Source: Deltaproteobacteria bacterium
GTDB lineage: Bacteria > Desulfobacterota > GWC2-55-46 > S146-73
DNA length: 15,988 bases
Reading direction: 5' to 3'
Assembly: GCA_015492355.1 (NCBI GenBank)
Contig: WGFF01000122.1
Span: forward strand, 1-15,988
Part shown: in pieces, positions 5,972-13,266 of the stretch
Numbering within the stretch: the stretch's first letter is position 1
Layout: each line of letters begins with the position of its first letter
Notes under the pieces: generated by a model
What the model saw: the letters and a program-made list of their open reading frames with translations, nothing else
Told to the model about the DNA's origin: nothing
Databases searched by the model: none
Position numbers and translations under genes: made by a program

Positions 5972-6934
5972 TTATGGCATCCACATATACATGAAGTTCA
6001 GTCCGAACCTTTCGAGAAGCCCCCCTGATTCTATATTTATGAGATTTATCCTGTGTGGAAAGGCAGTACCATGGGATGAGTATACGTTTGCCCTGTATGT
6101 GCCCGGTCGTGAATAGACCACTATCTTAGCCTCTTTTATGCCAGCCTTCTTTTTTGCAAGCCCGATGGCATCATCGAGATAGCCTATACTGTCTATCAAT
6201 TTGAGCCTCAGGGCATCATGGGCAAGAAAGACCCTTCCATCGAATATATCATCAAGGTCACCAGTGTTGATATCCTCTCTACCCGCCTTTACAACATCTA
6301 CGAACCTGCTGAACATGCCATCTATTATGCCCTGGAGTATACTTCTTTCCTCGTCTGTCATACCCCTGAGCGGGCTTACGAGGTCTTTTTTCTCCCCTGA
6401 TTTTATGGTCTCATTCACAACGCCTATCTTTTCAAGGAGTCCACTTGCATTGATCTTGAAGGCAACCACTCCTATACTACCTGTGATGGTAGTTGGATGG
6501 GCTACTATACTATCAGCAGACACCGCTATATAATATGCACCAGATGTGGCTATGTCCATGAGTTCTGCCACAACGATCTTACCAGTCCTTTCTTTGAATC
6601 TCTCTATCTCATGATGGATGATATCGCATGTGGTTACAACACCACCGGGGCTATTTATCCGCAGGACCACTGCCTTTACAGCATCATCCCTCCCTGCCTT
6701 ATCGAGTTCTTCCTTTATCCTCGATGTAAGCGGGGGCTCTTTGTAAAGCCCCATAAGACTGTCCCTCTGTTCGTCCTTTATCACCCCTGATATATCTATG
6801 ATGACTATCTTGTCCTTACCCCTTCCACCTATGGTCTGTTCAACAAGGGGCTGAACAGTCGGTATGTTTATACTCACACACCCTGAAAGAAAGAACAAAA
6901 GAAGGGGTACGGTTCTCTTCAGAAAGTCCACCAT
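5972..6934 (-). CDS. sppA: Signal peptide peptidase SppA, lipoprotein form
   Basis: This 320-residue protein is a short-form (Bacillus-type, single-domain) SppA serine protease of the ClpP/crotonase fold that degrades cleaved signal peptides at the membrane. The Ser-Lys dyad is visible as S131 in ATSGAYY and K183 in KSGEKKD. The 52-residue spacing equals that of the Bacillus enzyme (S147/K199). The INSPGG block at 93-98 is also typical. Unusually, the N terminus is a lipoprotein signal, with hydrophobic stretch 9-18 and lipobox L-S-G-C (Cys19), so it is probably lipid-anchored rather than held by a transmembrane helix. ATG at 6934 follows AAAGGAGG with an 11-base spacer. Six bases separate it from the stop of the HprK-like gene, so the two are probably co-expressed. 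Confidence 0.9.
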   Translation of the reverse strand: MVDFLKRTVPLLLFFLSGCVSINIPTVQPLVEQTIGGRGKDKIVIIDISGVIKDEQRDSLMGLYKEPPLTSRIKEELDKAGRDDAVKAVVLRINSPGGVVTTCDIIHHEIERFKERTGKIVVAELMDIATSGAYYIAVSADSIVAHPTTITGSIGVVAFKINASGLLEKIGVVNETIKSGEKKDLVSPLRGMTDEERSILQGIIDGMFSRFVDVVKAGREDINTGDLDDIFDGRVFLAHDALRLKLIDSIGYLDDAIGLAKKKAGIKEAKIVVYSRPGTYRANVYSSHGTAFPHRINLINIESGGLLERFGLNFMYMWMP

Positions 6935-6940
6935 AAAAGA

Positions 6941-8014
6941 TCATGCCTCCTTTGCTATCCTTCTTATACGTGCCTGTGTCTGCTCCACATTTTCGACACC
7001 TGTGTTGAGTATATAGCAGATGGTGGAGGAGAAGAGTTCTCTGAAGAACGCCCTTTGCAGATGTGGTCTCTTCACCATGAGGTATGGATTGTAGTATGCC
7101 TCCTCTCCAAAATCACCCACATTGTCTCCAGCACCTGAGAGTATCTGGTATCTACCCTTCTCAAGTATCTCCACAGCCTCGTCTGGCTCAAGCCTTACCT
7201 CAGCGGGTGATTCCCTATCCCTCCTGAGCAGTATGACCGCCTTGACAACCGCCCTCTCCACGAACTTGTCCGGTCCACCTATCCATTCAGGATTCAGTAT
7301 AGCCCTTGCATTCGGAAACTTCGTAAAATCGCCATCAATAACGTTCTCACACTTACACCTTCTCAGTATGGGCTCAAGATATGGAAAACTCTTTACCATA
7401 TCTGTTCTCACGTAGAATTTCCTCTCCGCAATATCTGCCATGGCAAGCCCTTTTTTATACTGGAGGAATATCCAGTCATCAGAGAGTATCTTGCCATCAG
7501 GGAGTTCCATAAGCCCCCAGGTATGTGTACTCTTGCCAGTGCCTGTGGGTGCTATTATAACCACTCCCTTTCCATACACAACAGCACATGCACCGTGTAT
7601 GGAATGGGTGTTGTGCTGGGTTTCGAGTATATCGGCAGCCATACCGAGTGCCCAGCTCTTAAGTTGACCGTAGTACTCTGTATTCATGATAATGGCTGTC
7701 CTTGTCTCATGGTTGTAATAGGCATGGGGCTTGAAACCTTCGATATCCTTTACAGCATAAATGGTACCATGGGGTAGAACGGTCTGGATACGCGGGGCAG
7801 GAAACCAGTTATCCACCCAGAAGTCATAGAGATGAAAGGAATTTGTAACGAGCCTTATGATTATACCATGTATGTTGGCATTCCAGTGGTATATCTCAAA
7901 ATCATCTGCAAGCTTCTTTTCAGCAAGAGAAACGAGTCTGTTCCTCTCCTCTACATTGATATCCTTGGTCGAATCGACCCTGTTTTTTATCTCTGTAATA
8001 TAGTTGGAAAGCAT
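6941..8014 (-). CDS. HprK/PEPCK-like P-loop protein of unknown substrate
   Basis: This 357-residue cytoplasmic protein has a Walker A of the HPr-kinase / PEP-carboxykinase superfamily: SIHGACAVVYGKGVVIIAP (about 138-156) leads into TGTGKST (157-163), followed by LSDDW at 177-181 as the kinase-2 acidic pair. H140 before the loop is like the HG of HPr kinases. The block FPNARAILNPEWIGG (233-247) faintly recalls the substrate-side region of ATP-PEPCK. The N-terminal 135 residues do not look like the HprK N-terminal domain, and no HPr or other PTS gene is nearby. I therefore call it a stand-alone kinase-like ATPase rather than HprK. The ATG at 8014 has TAGGGA upstream. It sits 80 bases after the LOG gene and 6 bases before sppA. 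Confidence 0.75.
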   Translation of the reverse strand: MLSNYITEIKNRVDSTKDINVEERNRLVSLAEKKLADDFEIYHWNANIHGIIIRLVTNSFHLYDFWVDNWFPAPRIQTVLPHGTIYAVKDIEGFKPHAYYNHETRTAIIMNTEYYGQLKSWALGMAADILETQHNTHSIHGACAVVYGKGVVIIAPTGTGKSTHTWGLMELPDGKILSDDWIFLQYKKGLAMADIAERKFYVRTDMVKSFPYLEPILRRCKCENVIDGDFTKFPNARAILNPEWIGGPDKFVERAVVKAVILLRRDRESPAEVRLEPDEAVEILEKGRYQILSGAGDNVGDFGEEAYYNPYLMVKRPHLQRAFFRELFSSTICYILNTGVENVEQTQARIRRIAKEA

Positions 8015-8040
8015 ATCTTTTCCCTACCCTCTCTTTCTGG

Positions 8041-8059
8041 AAAACATCCGTAAGGGATG
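8041..8059 (-). terminator. Weak hairpin with short T-run between LOG and HprK-like genes
   Basis: On the minus strand CATCC, loop CTTAC, GGATG is followed by TTTTCC. A five-pair stem with four T residues is at most a partial terminator or attenuator. It lies in the 80-base gap after the LOG-family gene and before the HprK-like gene, where it could lower expression of the distal genes. No promoter is evident in the gap. Confidence 0.25.
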
Positions 8060-8094
8060 GAACCTTTAAAATGCCTTTATCCCCTCCCCATCCA

Positions 8095-8781
8095 TCATAT
8101 ACCTGCCTCGAGTTTCCTTTCCTTTGCCTTAGATACCATCTTTGCCTTCCAGTCCATGTGTCTGTTGATTATGTCAACTACCTCCTGGGGGTCCTCTGTA
8201 AGGTTTATGAGTTTGATATCTTCTTTTGATATGGTCTTGTATTTAAGCATAGTATTTTTCATAAAGTCAATAATGGGCATCCAGTAGTCCTCTCCAACGA
8301 GTATGAGAGGAAAGCGGTATATCTTGTGTGTCTGCATCAGCGTGAGTGCCTCGAACAGCTCATCCAGTGTACCAAACCCCCCTGGCATACATACGTAGCC
8401 TATGGCGTATTTTACAAACATGACCTTCCTGGCAAAGAAGTACCTGAAATGGAGGGACCTGTTCTGGTACCTGTTGGGCTTCTGTTCCTTGGGGAGTGTG
8501 ATGTTCAATCCTATGGATATACCACCACTCATGGAGGCACCCTTGTTTGCAGCCTCCATTATACCGGGTCCTCCACCTGTTATAACAGCATATCCGTTCC
8601 TTGCAAGGAGGCTTGCTATCTCAACGGTCAACCTGTAGTATTTACTGCTCTTTTTAAGCCTTGCAGAACCGAATATGGAAACCGCTGGACCTATATCAGC
8701 GAGTTCATCGAACCCTTCAAAGAACTCACTCATTATACGAAAAAGCCTCCACGTCTCCTTGCCCTTTAGATCGTCTATCAT
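8095..8781 (-). CDS. LOG-family (TIGR00730-type) nucleotide 5'-monophosphate phosphoribohydrolase-like protein
   Basis: This 228-residue Rossmann-fold protein carries both LOG signatures: GGGPGIMEAANKGA (69-82) and PGGFGTLDE (133-141). LOG enzymes split the N-glycosidic bond of nucleoside 5'-monophosphates, releasing free base and ribose 5-phosphate. Plant LOG proteins act on cytokinin nucleotides. The bacterial relative PpnN acts on purine monophosphates such as GMP and IMP and is tuned by (p)ppGpp. Placement directly after guaA, four bases past its stop with a GGGAG site seven bases before the ATG, suggests a role in purine nucleotide turnover. Actual substrate preference cannot be read from sequence. 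The older label lysine decarboxylase for this family is misleading. Confidence 0.88.
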   Translation of the reverse strand: MIDDLKGKETWRLFRIMSEFFEGFDELADIGPAVSIFGSARLKKSSKYYRLTVEIASLLARNGYAVITGGGPGIMEAANKGASMSGGISIGLNITLPKEQKPNRYQNRSLHFRYFFARKVMFVKYAIGYVCMPGGFGTLDELFEALTLMQTHKIYRFPLILVGEDYWMPIIDFMKNTMLKYKTISKEDIKLINLTEDPQEVVDIINRHMDWKAKMVSKAKERKLEAGI

Positions 8782-8785
8782 ATCC

Positions 8786-10333
8786 CTACTCCCATTCTAT
8801 TGTACTCGGTGGCTTAGAACTTATATCATAGACCACCCTGTTTACACCCTCCACCTCGTTTATAATCCTCGATGATATCCTCTCAAGCACACTGTACGGT
8901 AGCCTTACCCAGTCTGCTGTCATGCCATCGACACTTTCAACAGCCCTCACAGCCACTGTATTCTCGTATGTCCTCTCATCCCCCATCACACCCACTGTCC
9001 TTACCGGCAGGAGCACTGCAAATGCCTGCCACAGCTCTTTGTAGAGCCCAGCCTTTTTTATCTCATCAAGCACTATCTGATCCGCCATTCTCAGGATCTT
9101 GCACCTTTTCTCTGTAACCTCTCCTATAATCCTTATGGCAAGACCAGGACCAGGGAAAGGGTGCCTCTCTATTATCTCCTCTGGCATACCGAGCTCTCTA
9201 CCGAGTGCCCTTACCTCGTCTTTGAAGAGCTCCCTCAATGGCTCCACAAGCCTAAGACGCATCCTTTTTAAAAGCCCACCCACATTGTGATGGCTCTTTA
9301 TGGTGGCAGATGGTCCCTTGAACGATACACTCTCTATCACATCAGGATAAAGGGTGCCCTGAGCAAGAAAACCCACACCCTTTATCCTGGAAGCCTCTTC
9401 TTCAAAGACCCTTATAAACTCCCTTCCTATTATCTTTCTCTTCTTCTCCGGGTCGGTAACACCCTTGAGTTTTCTGAAAAACCTTGCAGATGCATCCACA
9501 CATCTTATCCTCATGTGAAAATTCTTCTTCAACGTCCTTTCCACCTTCTTTGTCTCGCCTTCCCTGAGAACACCATTGTCAACGAATATACACGTAAGCC
9601 TGTTACCCACTGCCCTGTGGACGAGTACAGCAGTAACAGCAGAATCCACTCCCCCACTTATACCACACACAACCCCTGCATCACCAACCCTCTCCCTTAT
9701 CTCCCTTACCGTGGTATCTATAAACGACCTCATCGTCCATACCGGCCTGCACCTGCATATACGAAAGAGGAAGTTCTTGAGTATCCTCTTTCCCTTCTCC
9801 GTATGTACCACCTCTGGATGGAACTGTACCCCGTATATCCTTCTCTCTCCATCCCTCATGGATGCGACAACCGAGTTTTCACTCCTTGCGATGACACTGA
9901 ACCCAGGTGGTATCCTCTCGACCCTGTCGGAATGACTCATCCATACCCGTAGGGTATCCTTACGGAGACCGTAGAAAAGATCGCTCCTGTCATCAATATA
10001 CAGATTGGCTCCTCCGTATTCCCTCTTTTTCGACCTTGCAACCCTCCCACCGAGGAGCCTTGCTGTAATCTGCATACCGTAGCATATACCGAGTATGGGT
10101 ACACCGAGGGAGAAGACCTCACGGGGTACAACAGGTGCCCCCCTGTCATATACACTCGACGGCCCACCAGAGAGTACAATCCCCTTGGGGTTGAACCCCT
10201 TTATCTTATCTATCGGGATATTGAAGGGATGTATCTCGCAGTATACCCTTGCCTCTCGTATACGCCGTGCAATGAGCTGGGTATACTGGGAGCCGAAATC
10301 CAGTATAAGTATCCTGTGGGAATGGATATCCAT
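8786..10333 (-). CDS. guaA: GMP synthase (glutamine-hydrolysing)
   Basis: The protein converts XMP, ATP and glutamine to GMP, the last step of de novo GMP synthesis. Numbered from the chosen ATG (515 residues, normal length), the class I amidotransferase domain begins at ILILDFGSQYTQ, with nucleophile C84 in GICYGMQ and H172/E174 in FHPE. The ATP pyrophosphatase loop SGGVDS is at 226-231, and the dimerisation domain ends in the canonical PPSTIEWE. The frame is open upstream to a TTG at 10402 that overlaps the guaB stop in TTGA. That would add 23 residues not typical of the family. I chose 10333 by family alignment, but it lacks a clear ribosome-binding site. Translation may depend on coupling with guaB through the structured 65-base junction. 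Confidence 0.95.
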   Translation of the reverse strand: MDIHSHRILILDFGSQYTQLIARRIREARVYCEIHPFNIPIDKIKGFNPKGIVLSGGPSSVYDRGAPVVPREVFSLGVPILGICYGMQITARLLGGRVARSKKREYGGANLYIDDRSDLFYGLRKDTLRVWMSHSDRVERIPPGFSVIARSENSVVASMRDGERRIYGVQFHPEVVHTEKGKRILKNFLFRICRCRPVWTMRSFIDTTVREIRERVGDAGVVCGISGGVDSAVTAVLVHRAVGNRLTCIFVDNGVLREGETKKVERTLKKNFHMRIRCVDASARFFRKLKGVTDPEKKRKIIGREFIRVFEEEASRIKGVGFLAQGTLYPDVIESVSFKGPSATIKSHHNVGGLLKRMRLRLVEPLRELFKDEVRALGRELGMPEEIIERHPFPGPGLAIRIIGEVTEKRCKILRMADQIVLDEIKKAGLYKELWQAFAVLLPVRTVGVMGDERTYENTVAVRAVESVDGMTADWVRLPYSVLERISSRIINEVEGVNRVVYDISSKPPSTIEWE

Positions 10334-10359
10334 GGTGTCTTGGTACGATATATTTGCCT

Positions 10360-10384
10360 CAGGGGGTTCCAGTCTGAACCCCTG
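10360..10384 (-). promoter_or_regulatory. Stem-loop in the guaB-guaA junction
   Basis: CAGGGGTTC and GAACCCCCTG flank a six-base loop on the minus strand, giving a nine-pair stem with one bulged base. It sits between the guaB stop and the preferred guaA ATG, about 27 bases before the ATG. It lacks a T-run. It may affect guaA translation or mRNA stability. If GuaA starts at the upstream TTG instead, the stem would lie inside the coding region. Confidence 0.45.
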
Positions 10385-10385
10385 C

Positions 10386-10403
10386 TTTGATAGATCTATC
10401 AAA
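10386..10403. repeat. Perfect 18-bp palindrome at guaB stop
   Basis: TTTGATAGATCTATCAAA is a perfect two-fold symmetric sequence with no spacer, covering the guaB stop codon and the possible TTG start of guaA. Nine-base arms without a gap fit a dimeric-protein binding site better than an RNA hairpin. There is no adjacent promoter, and chance origin is possible. Confidence 0.4.
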
Positions 10404-11859
10404 ACTCCTGTTTATAGTTCGGTGCCTCTTTTGTTATTATAACATCGTGTACGTGACTCTCTCTGAGCCCTGAAGGCGTTATCTGGTAGAACCTTGCCTT
10501 CCTGTGGAGCTCTGCAATGGTTCTACAGCCACAGTATCCCATACCTGCCTTGAGCCCGCCCACGAGCTGGAAGATGGTGGATGATACAGGTCCCTTATGC
10601 GGTACCCTGCCCTCTATACCTTCTGGCACGAGTTTGAGTTCACTCTCAACATCATCCTGGAAGTAACGGTCTTTACTCCCCTTTTTCATTGCCTCTATCG
10701 AGCCCATGCCCCTGTATACCTTGAATGTCCTGCCGTGGTAGAGGACAGTCTCTCCAGGGCTTTCATCAGTACCTGCAAAGAGCCCACCTATCATTACAGA
10801 ATGTGCACCTGCTGCAAGTGCCTTTGTAATGTCTCCAGAGTATTTTATACCCCCATCGGATATAACAGGGATGTCCTTTTTCCTTGCCACCCTTACCACA
10901 TCCATTACTGCTGTTATCTGCGGTACACCTATGCCTGTAACCACACGTGTGGTACATATGGAGCCCGGTCCAACACCAACCTTGATAGCATCCACTCCTG
11001 CCTTTATGAGAGCCTCTGCCCCCTCCTGGGTGGCAACGTTACCCGCTATAAGCTGACACCTGAAATTTTTCTTTGTTGACTTCACCGCATCTATCACACC
11101 TTTGCTGTGCCCGTGGGCTGTATCTATGACTATAACATCGGCACCTGCCTTGAGAAGGGCATCTATCCTTGCCTCCCTGTCGAAGGATACACCCACCGCA
11201 GCACCAACCCTGAGCCTTCCCAGTCTGTCCTTACAGGAATTGGGATATTTCTCCCCCTTCTCGATATCTGTTACAGTAATCAATCCCTTGAGCCTTCTTT
11301 TCTTGTCCACAACAGGCAGTTTTTCTATCCTGTGTCTGTGGAGTATCTCCTTTGCCTTCTCGATAGATATACCCACAGGTGCTGTAACCACATCCTTGGT
11401 CATTATCTCTGATATCCTGCGCATGGGATTCTTCTCGAACCGCAGGTCCCTGTTGGTAAGTATCCCCACAAGGATACCATTCTTCACTATGGGAAAGCCC
11501 GATATCTGTTCCTTTTGCATTATCTCAAGTGCATCCTGCACCCTCTGTTCAGGCTCAAGGGTACGTGGCTTGAGCACTATGGAGGTCTCGTATTTCTTGA
11601 CCCTGCCCACCATCCCTGCCTGTTCTTCGATGGTGAGGTTTTTGTGGATAATACCAATACCACCATCGAGTGCTATGGCTATAGCCATGCGTGTCTCTGT
11701 AACGGTATCCATAGCAGCACTTATAATAGGTATGTTGAGCCTTATCTCCCTTGTGAGCCTGGTGGACACATCCACATCCCGTGGCAGAACCTTTGAATAG
11801 GCAGGCACAAGGAGTACATCATCAAATGTCAAAGCCTGTCTTATCTTCATATTGTCCAT
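10399..11859 (-). CDS. guaB: Inosine-5'-monophosphate dehydrogenase
   Basis: This 486-residue enzyme oxidises IMP to XMP with NAD+, the committed step to guanine nucleotides. It has the TIM-barrel N-terminal block LTFDDVLLVP (10-19), two CBS domains at about 95-205 (FPIVKNGILVGILTNRD and LPVVDKKRRLKGLITVTDI), and the catalytic loop GVGPGSICTTR with C302. It also has the substrate block SDGGIKYSGD (334-343) and the mobile flap YRGMGSIEAMKKGSKDRYFQ (382-401). Length is normal for bacterial GuaB. The intact CBS pair is the part that binds adenine and guanine nucleotides to tune activity in many bacteria. The ATG at 11859 overlaps the ppx/gppA stop by 13 bases and has AGAGGGG nine bases upstream, so translation is probably coupled. 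Confidence 0.97.
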   Translation of the reverse strand: MDNMKIRQALTFDDVLLVPAYSKVLPRDVDVSTRLTREIRLNIPIISAAMDTVTETRMAIAIALDGGIGIIHKNLTIEEQAGMVGRVKKYETSIVLKPRTLEPEQRVQDALEIMQKEQISGFPIVKNGILVGILTNRDLRFEKNPMRRISEIMTKDVVTAPVGISIEKAKEILHRHRIEKLPVVDKKRRLKGLITVTDIEKGEKYPNSCKDRLGRLRVGAAVGVSFDREARIDALLKAGADVIVIDTAHGHSKGVIDAVKSTKKNFRCQLIAGNVATQEGAEALIKAGVDAIKVGVGPGSICTTRVVTGIGVPQITAVMDVVRVARKKDIPVISDGGIKYSGDITKALAAGAHSVMIGGLFAGTDESPGETVLYHGRTFKVYRGMGSIEAMKKGSKDRYFQDDVESELKLVPEGIEGRVPHKGPVSSTIFQLVGGLKAGMGYCGCRTIAELHRKARFYQITPSGLRESHVHDVIITKEAPNYKQEF

Positions 11860-12851
11860 ACCCTGAATCCCCTCTCTAAATCTGTTCGTTGTTTGTAGTT
11901 GATTCCTTTCATACCCAGTCTATCGAGGAGTATACCCTCGAGAAGTCCACTATCACTCACCCTCAACCCATCGAAGCCGAACCTGTCGGCAACGATCAGC
12001 GATATGGCAGAACCTGCCACTATGAGGTCTTCCCTTCCCTTCTCAAGGACAAGCACCTCTTCACGCTCCTTAAGGGTAAGACCTGAAAGATTGGTGTACA
12101 ACCTGCATATACTATCACGACTAAGGATATAATTGTTTATCCTTACTGGATCATACTCCTCAAGGGATTGATCCAGCATAGCCAGTGTTGTTATGGTTCC
12201 CGCTGTCCCCACAAGAAAAGCCCCACCAGTACCTGAGTATTCATCAGGCTCCACCCCATCCGCGGTCATGGAACGTGTAAGTTCATCTATGGTACGTGAT
12301 ATCTCAGATTCCATCTCCCTGAGTTCATAATCCCCGGGTGGATCACTTTTAAGGTATCTCTCTGTCAGATGTACTACACCCATATCCATACTCCATATAC
12401 CCTTTATCCTTCCGTCAGCAGTGGCTATGAACTCCGTACTGCCACCACCTATATCCATGATAAGGCATCTACCATCCCCTCCCACAACACTCAACACCCC
12501 TCTTACACAGAGCCTCGCCTCTTCCTCCCCAGAAAGTACCCGCACAACAAAACCAGTATTCCTGTAAACCTCCTCAAGGAACCATTCCCTGTTCTTAGCC
12601 CTTCTCACCACACTCGTTGCAACAGCGAATACCTCCTTTACACCCCTCTCATCAACCATCCTTCTGAATTCCCTCAGGGCCTTGATAGTCCTCGTGGCTG
12701 AATCCATGTCTATTCCCTTCTGTTCACTGAAGAGTCCACCGAGTCTTGTGATAATTCTCTTATATACAACAGGTACTATGAAACCATCCTTTCCCGCCTC
12801 CGCCACAAGAAGTCTCAGGGTGTTTGTACCTATATCAATGGATGCGTACAT
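11847..12851 (-). CDS. Ppx/GppA-family phosphatase (exopolyphosphatase or pppGpp phosphatase)
   Basis: This 334-residue protein is the short form of the family, with the two actin-like lobes only and no C-terminal HD-like extension. Visible motifs are DIGTNTLRLL (6-15), SGEEEARL with the catalytic-type glutamate (107-114), DIGGGSTE (133-140), GTAGT (215-219) and VSDSGLLEGIL near 298-308, where the usual R of LREG is L. Family members remove terminal phosphate from polyphosphate or convert pppGpp to ppGpp, and sequence does not tell which applies here. Adjacency to guaB and guaA favours a guanine-nucleotide link. The ATG at 12851 overlaps the TolR gene by 17 bases and has AGGGGA eight bases upstream. 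The last 20 residues are a charged tail reading through the guaB start. Confidence 0.92.
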   Translation of the reverse strand: MYASIDIGTNTLRLLVAEAGKDGFIVPVVYKRIITRLGGLFSEQKGIDMDSATRTIKALREFRRMVDERGVKEVFAVATSVVRRAKNREWFLEEVYRNTGFVVRVLSGEEEARLCVRGVLSVVGGDGRCLIMDIGGGSTEFIATADGRIKGIWSMDMGVVHLTERYLKSDPPGDYELREMESEISRTIDELTRSMTADGVEPDEYSGTGGAFLVGTAGTITTLAMLDQSLEEYDPVRINNYILSRDSICRLYTNLSGLTLKEREEVLVLEKGREDLIVAGSAISLIVADRFGFDGLRVSDSGLLEGILLDRLGMKGINYKQRTDLERGFRVWTI

Positions 12852-13266
12852 CTTCAGAATCCCCTGGTTCCGTTGCTATCGAAAGCCTGTCGGCACCTGC
12901 CTGTTTTGCTGTATCGAGTATCCGTACAACGATACCGTGCATGGTCTTTGTATCAGCCCTCAGGAGGACTGTCCTCTTACCTTTCTCTGTAATCTCCTTT
13001 TTTATCTCCTTGTAGAGATCTTCTATCCTTACATCCCTCCCCTCCACCTGTATAGCTCCATCCTTTGCAACCACGATGGTAATGTTACCACCCGATTCAA
13101 CAGTAGATGTTACTGCCTGAGGTAGTTTTATCTTCAACGACCTTATAACAATAAGAGGGGTGGTTACCATGAAGATAACGAGAAGCACAAGCATTACATC
13201 GGTAAGGGGGGTGATATTTATCTCAGAGATTATCCTTTCCCTGTTATCCTTGAGATTCCATCCCAT
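12835..13266 (-). CDS. TolR/ExbD-family biopolymer transport protein
   Basis: This small inner-membrane protein is 143 residues from the chosen ATG. It has a short cytoplasmic N terminus, then the family signature EINITPLTDVMLVLLVIFMVTTP, in which the aspartate at the start of the transmembrane helix is the proton-path residue. A periplasmic domain of about 95 residues follows. It pairs with the TolQ/ExbB protein next to it to turn proton flow into mechanical work on the outer membrane or a TonB-type partner. In-frame GTG (13278) and ATG (13275) codons lie upstream. I chose 13266 because AGGTG sits nine bases before it. The gene overlaps the end of the upstream gene by 23 bases and the start of the Ppx/GppA gene by 17. 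TolR versus ExbD cannot be decided without the partner. Confidence 0.92.
   Translation of the reverse strand: MGWNLKDNRERIISEINITPLTDVMLVLLVIFMVTTPLIVIRSLKIKLPQAVTSTVESGGNITIVVAKDGAIQVEGRDVRIEDLYKEIKKEITEKGKRTVLLRADTKTMHGIVVRILDTAKQAGADRLSIATEPGDSEDVRIH

Noticed and set aside
6941..8014. Assigning the P-loop protein as HPr kinase/phosphorylase (hprK)
   Set aside because: The N-terminal domain and the region after the Walker A differ from HprK, and no HPr or PTS gene is nearby. Only superfamily membership is supported.
9287..9952. Plus-strand open frame of 221 codons opposite guaA
   Set aside because: Antisense shadow of the conserved GuaA coding sequence. The translation is rich in Tyr, Pro, His and Ser with no family match.
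11102..11800. Long plus-strand open frame (232 codons) opposite guaB
   Set aside because: It is fully antisense to a clear guaB gene, has low-complexity serine/leucine-rich translation, no ribosome-binding site and no recognisable domain. It reflects the codon bias of guaB.
11860..11950. Purine riboswitch or promoter directly before guaB
   Set aside because: The guaB start overlaps the end of the Ppx/GppA gene, leaving no leader. No purine aptamer motif is seen.
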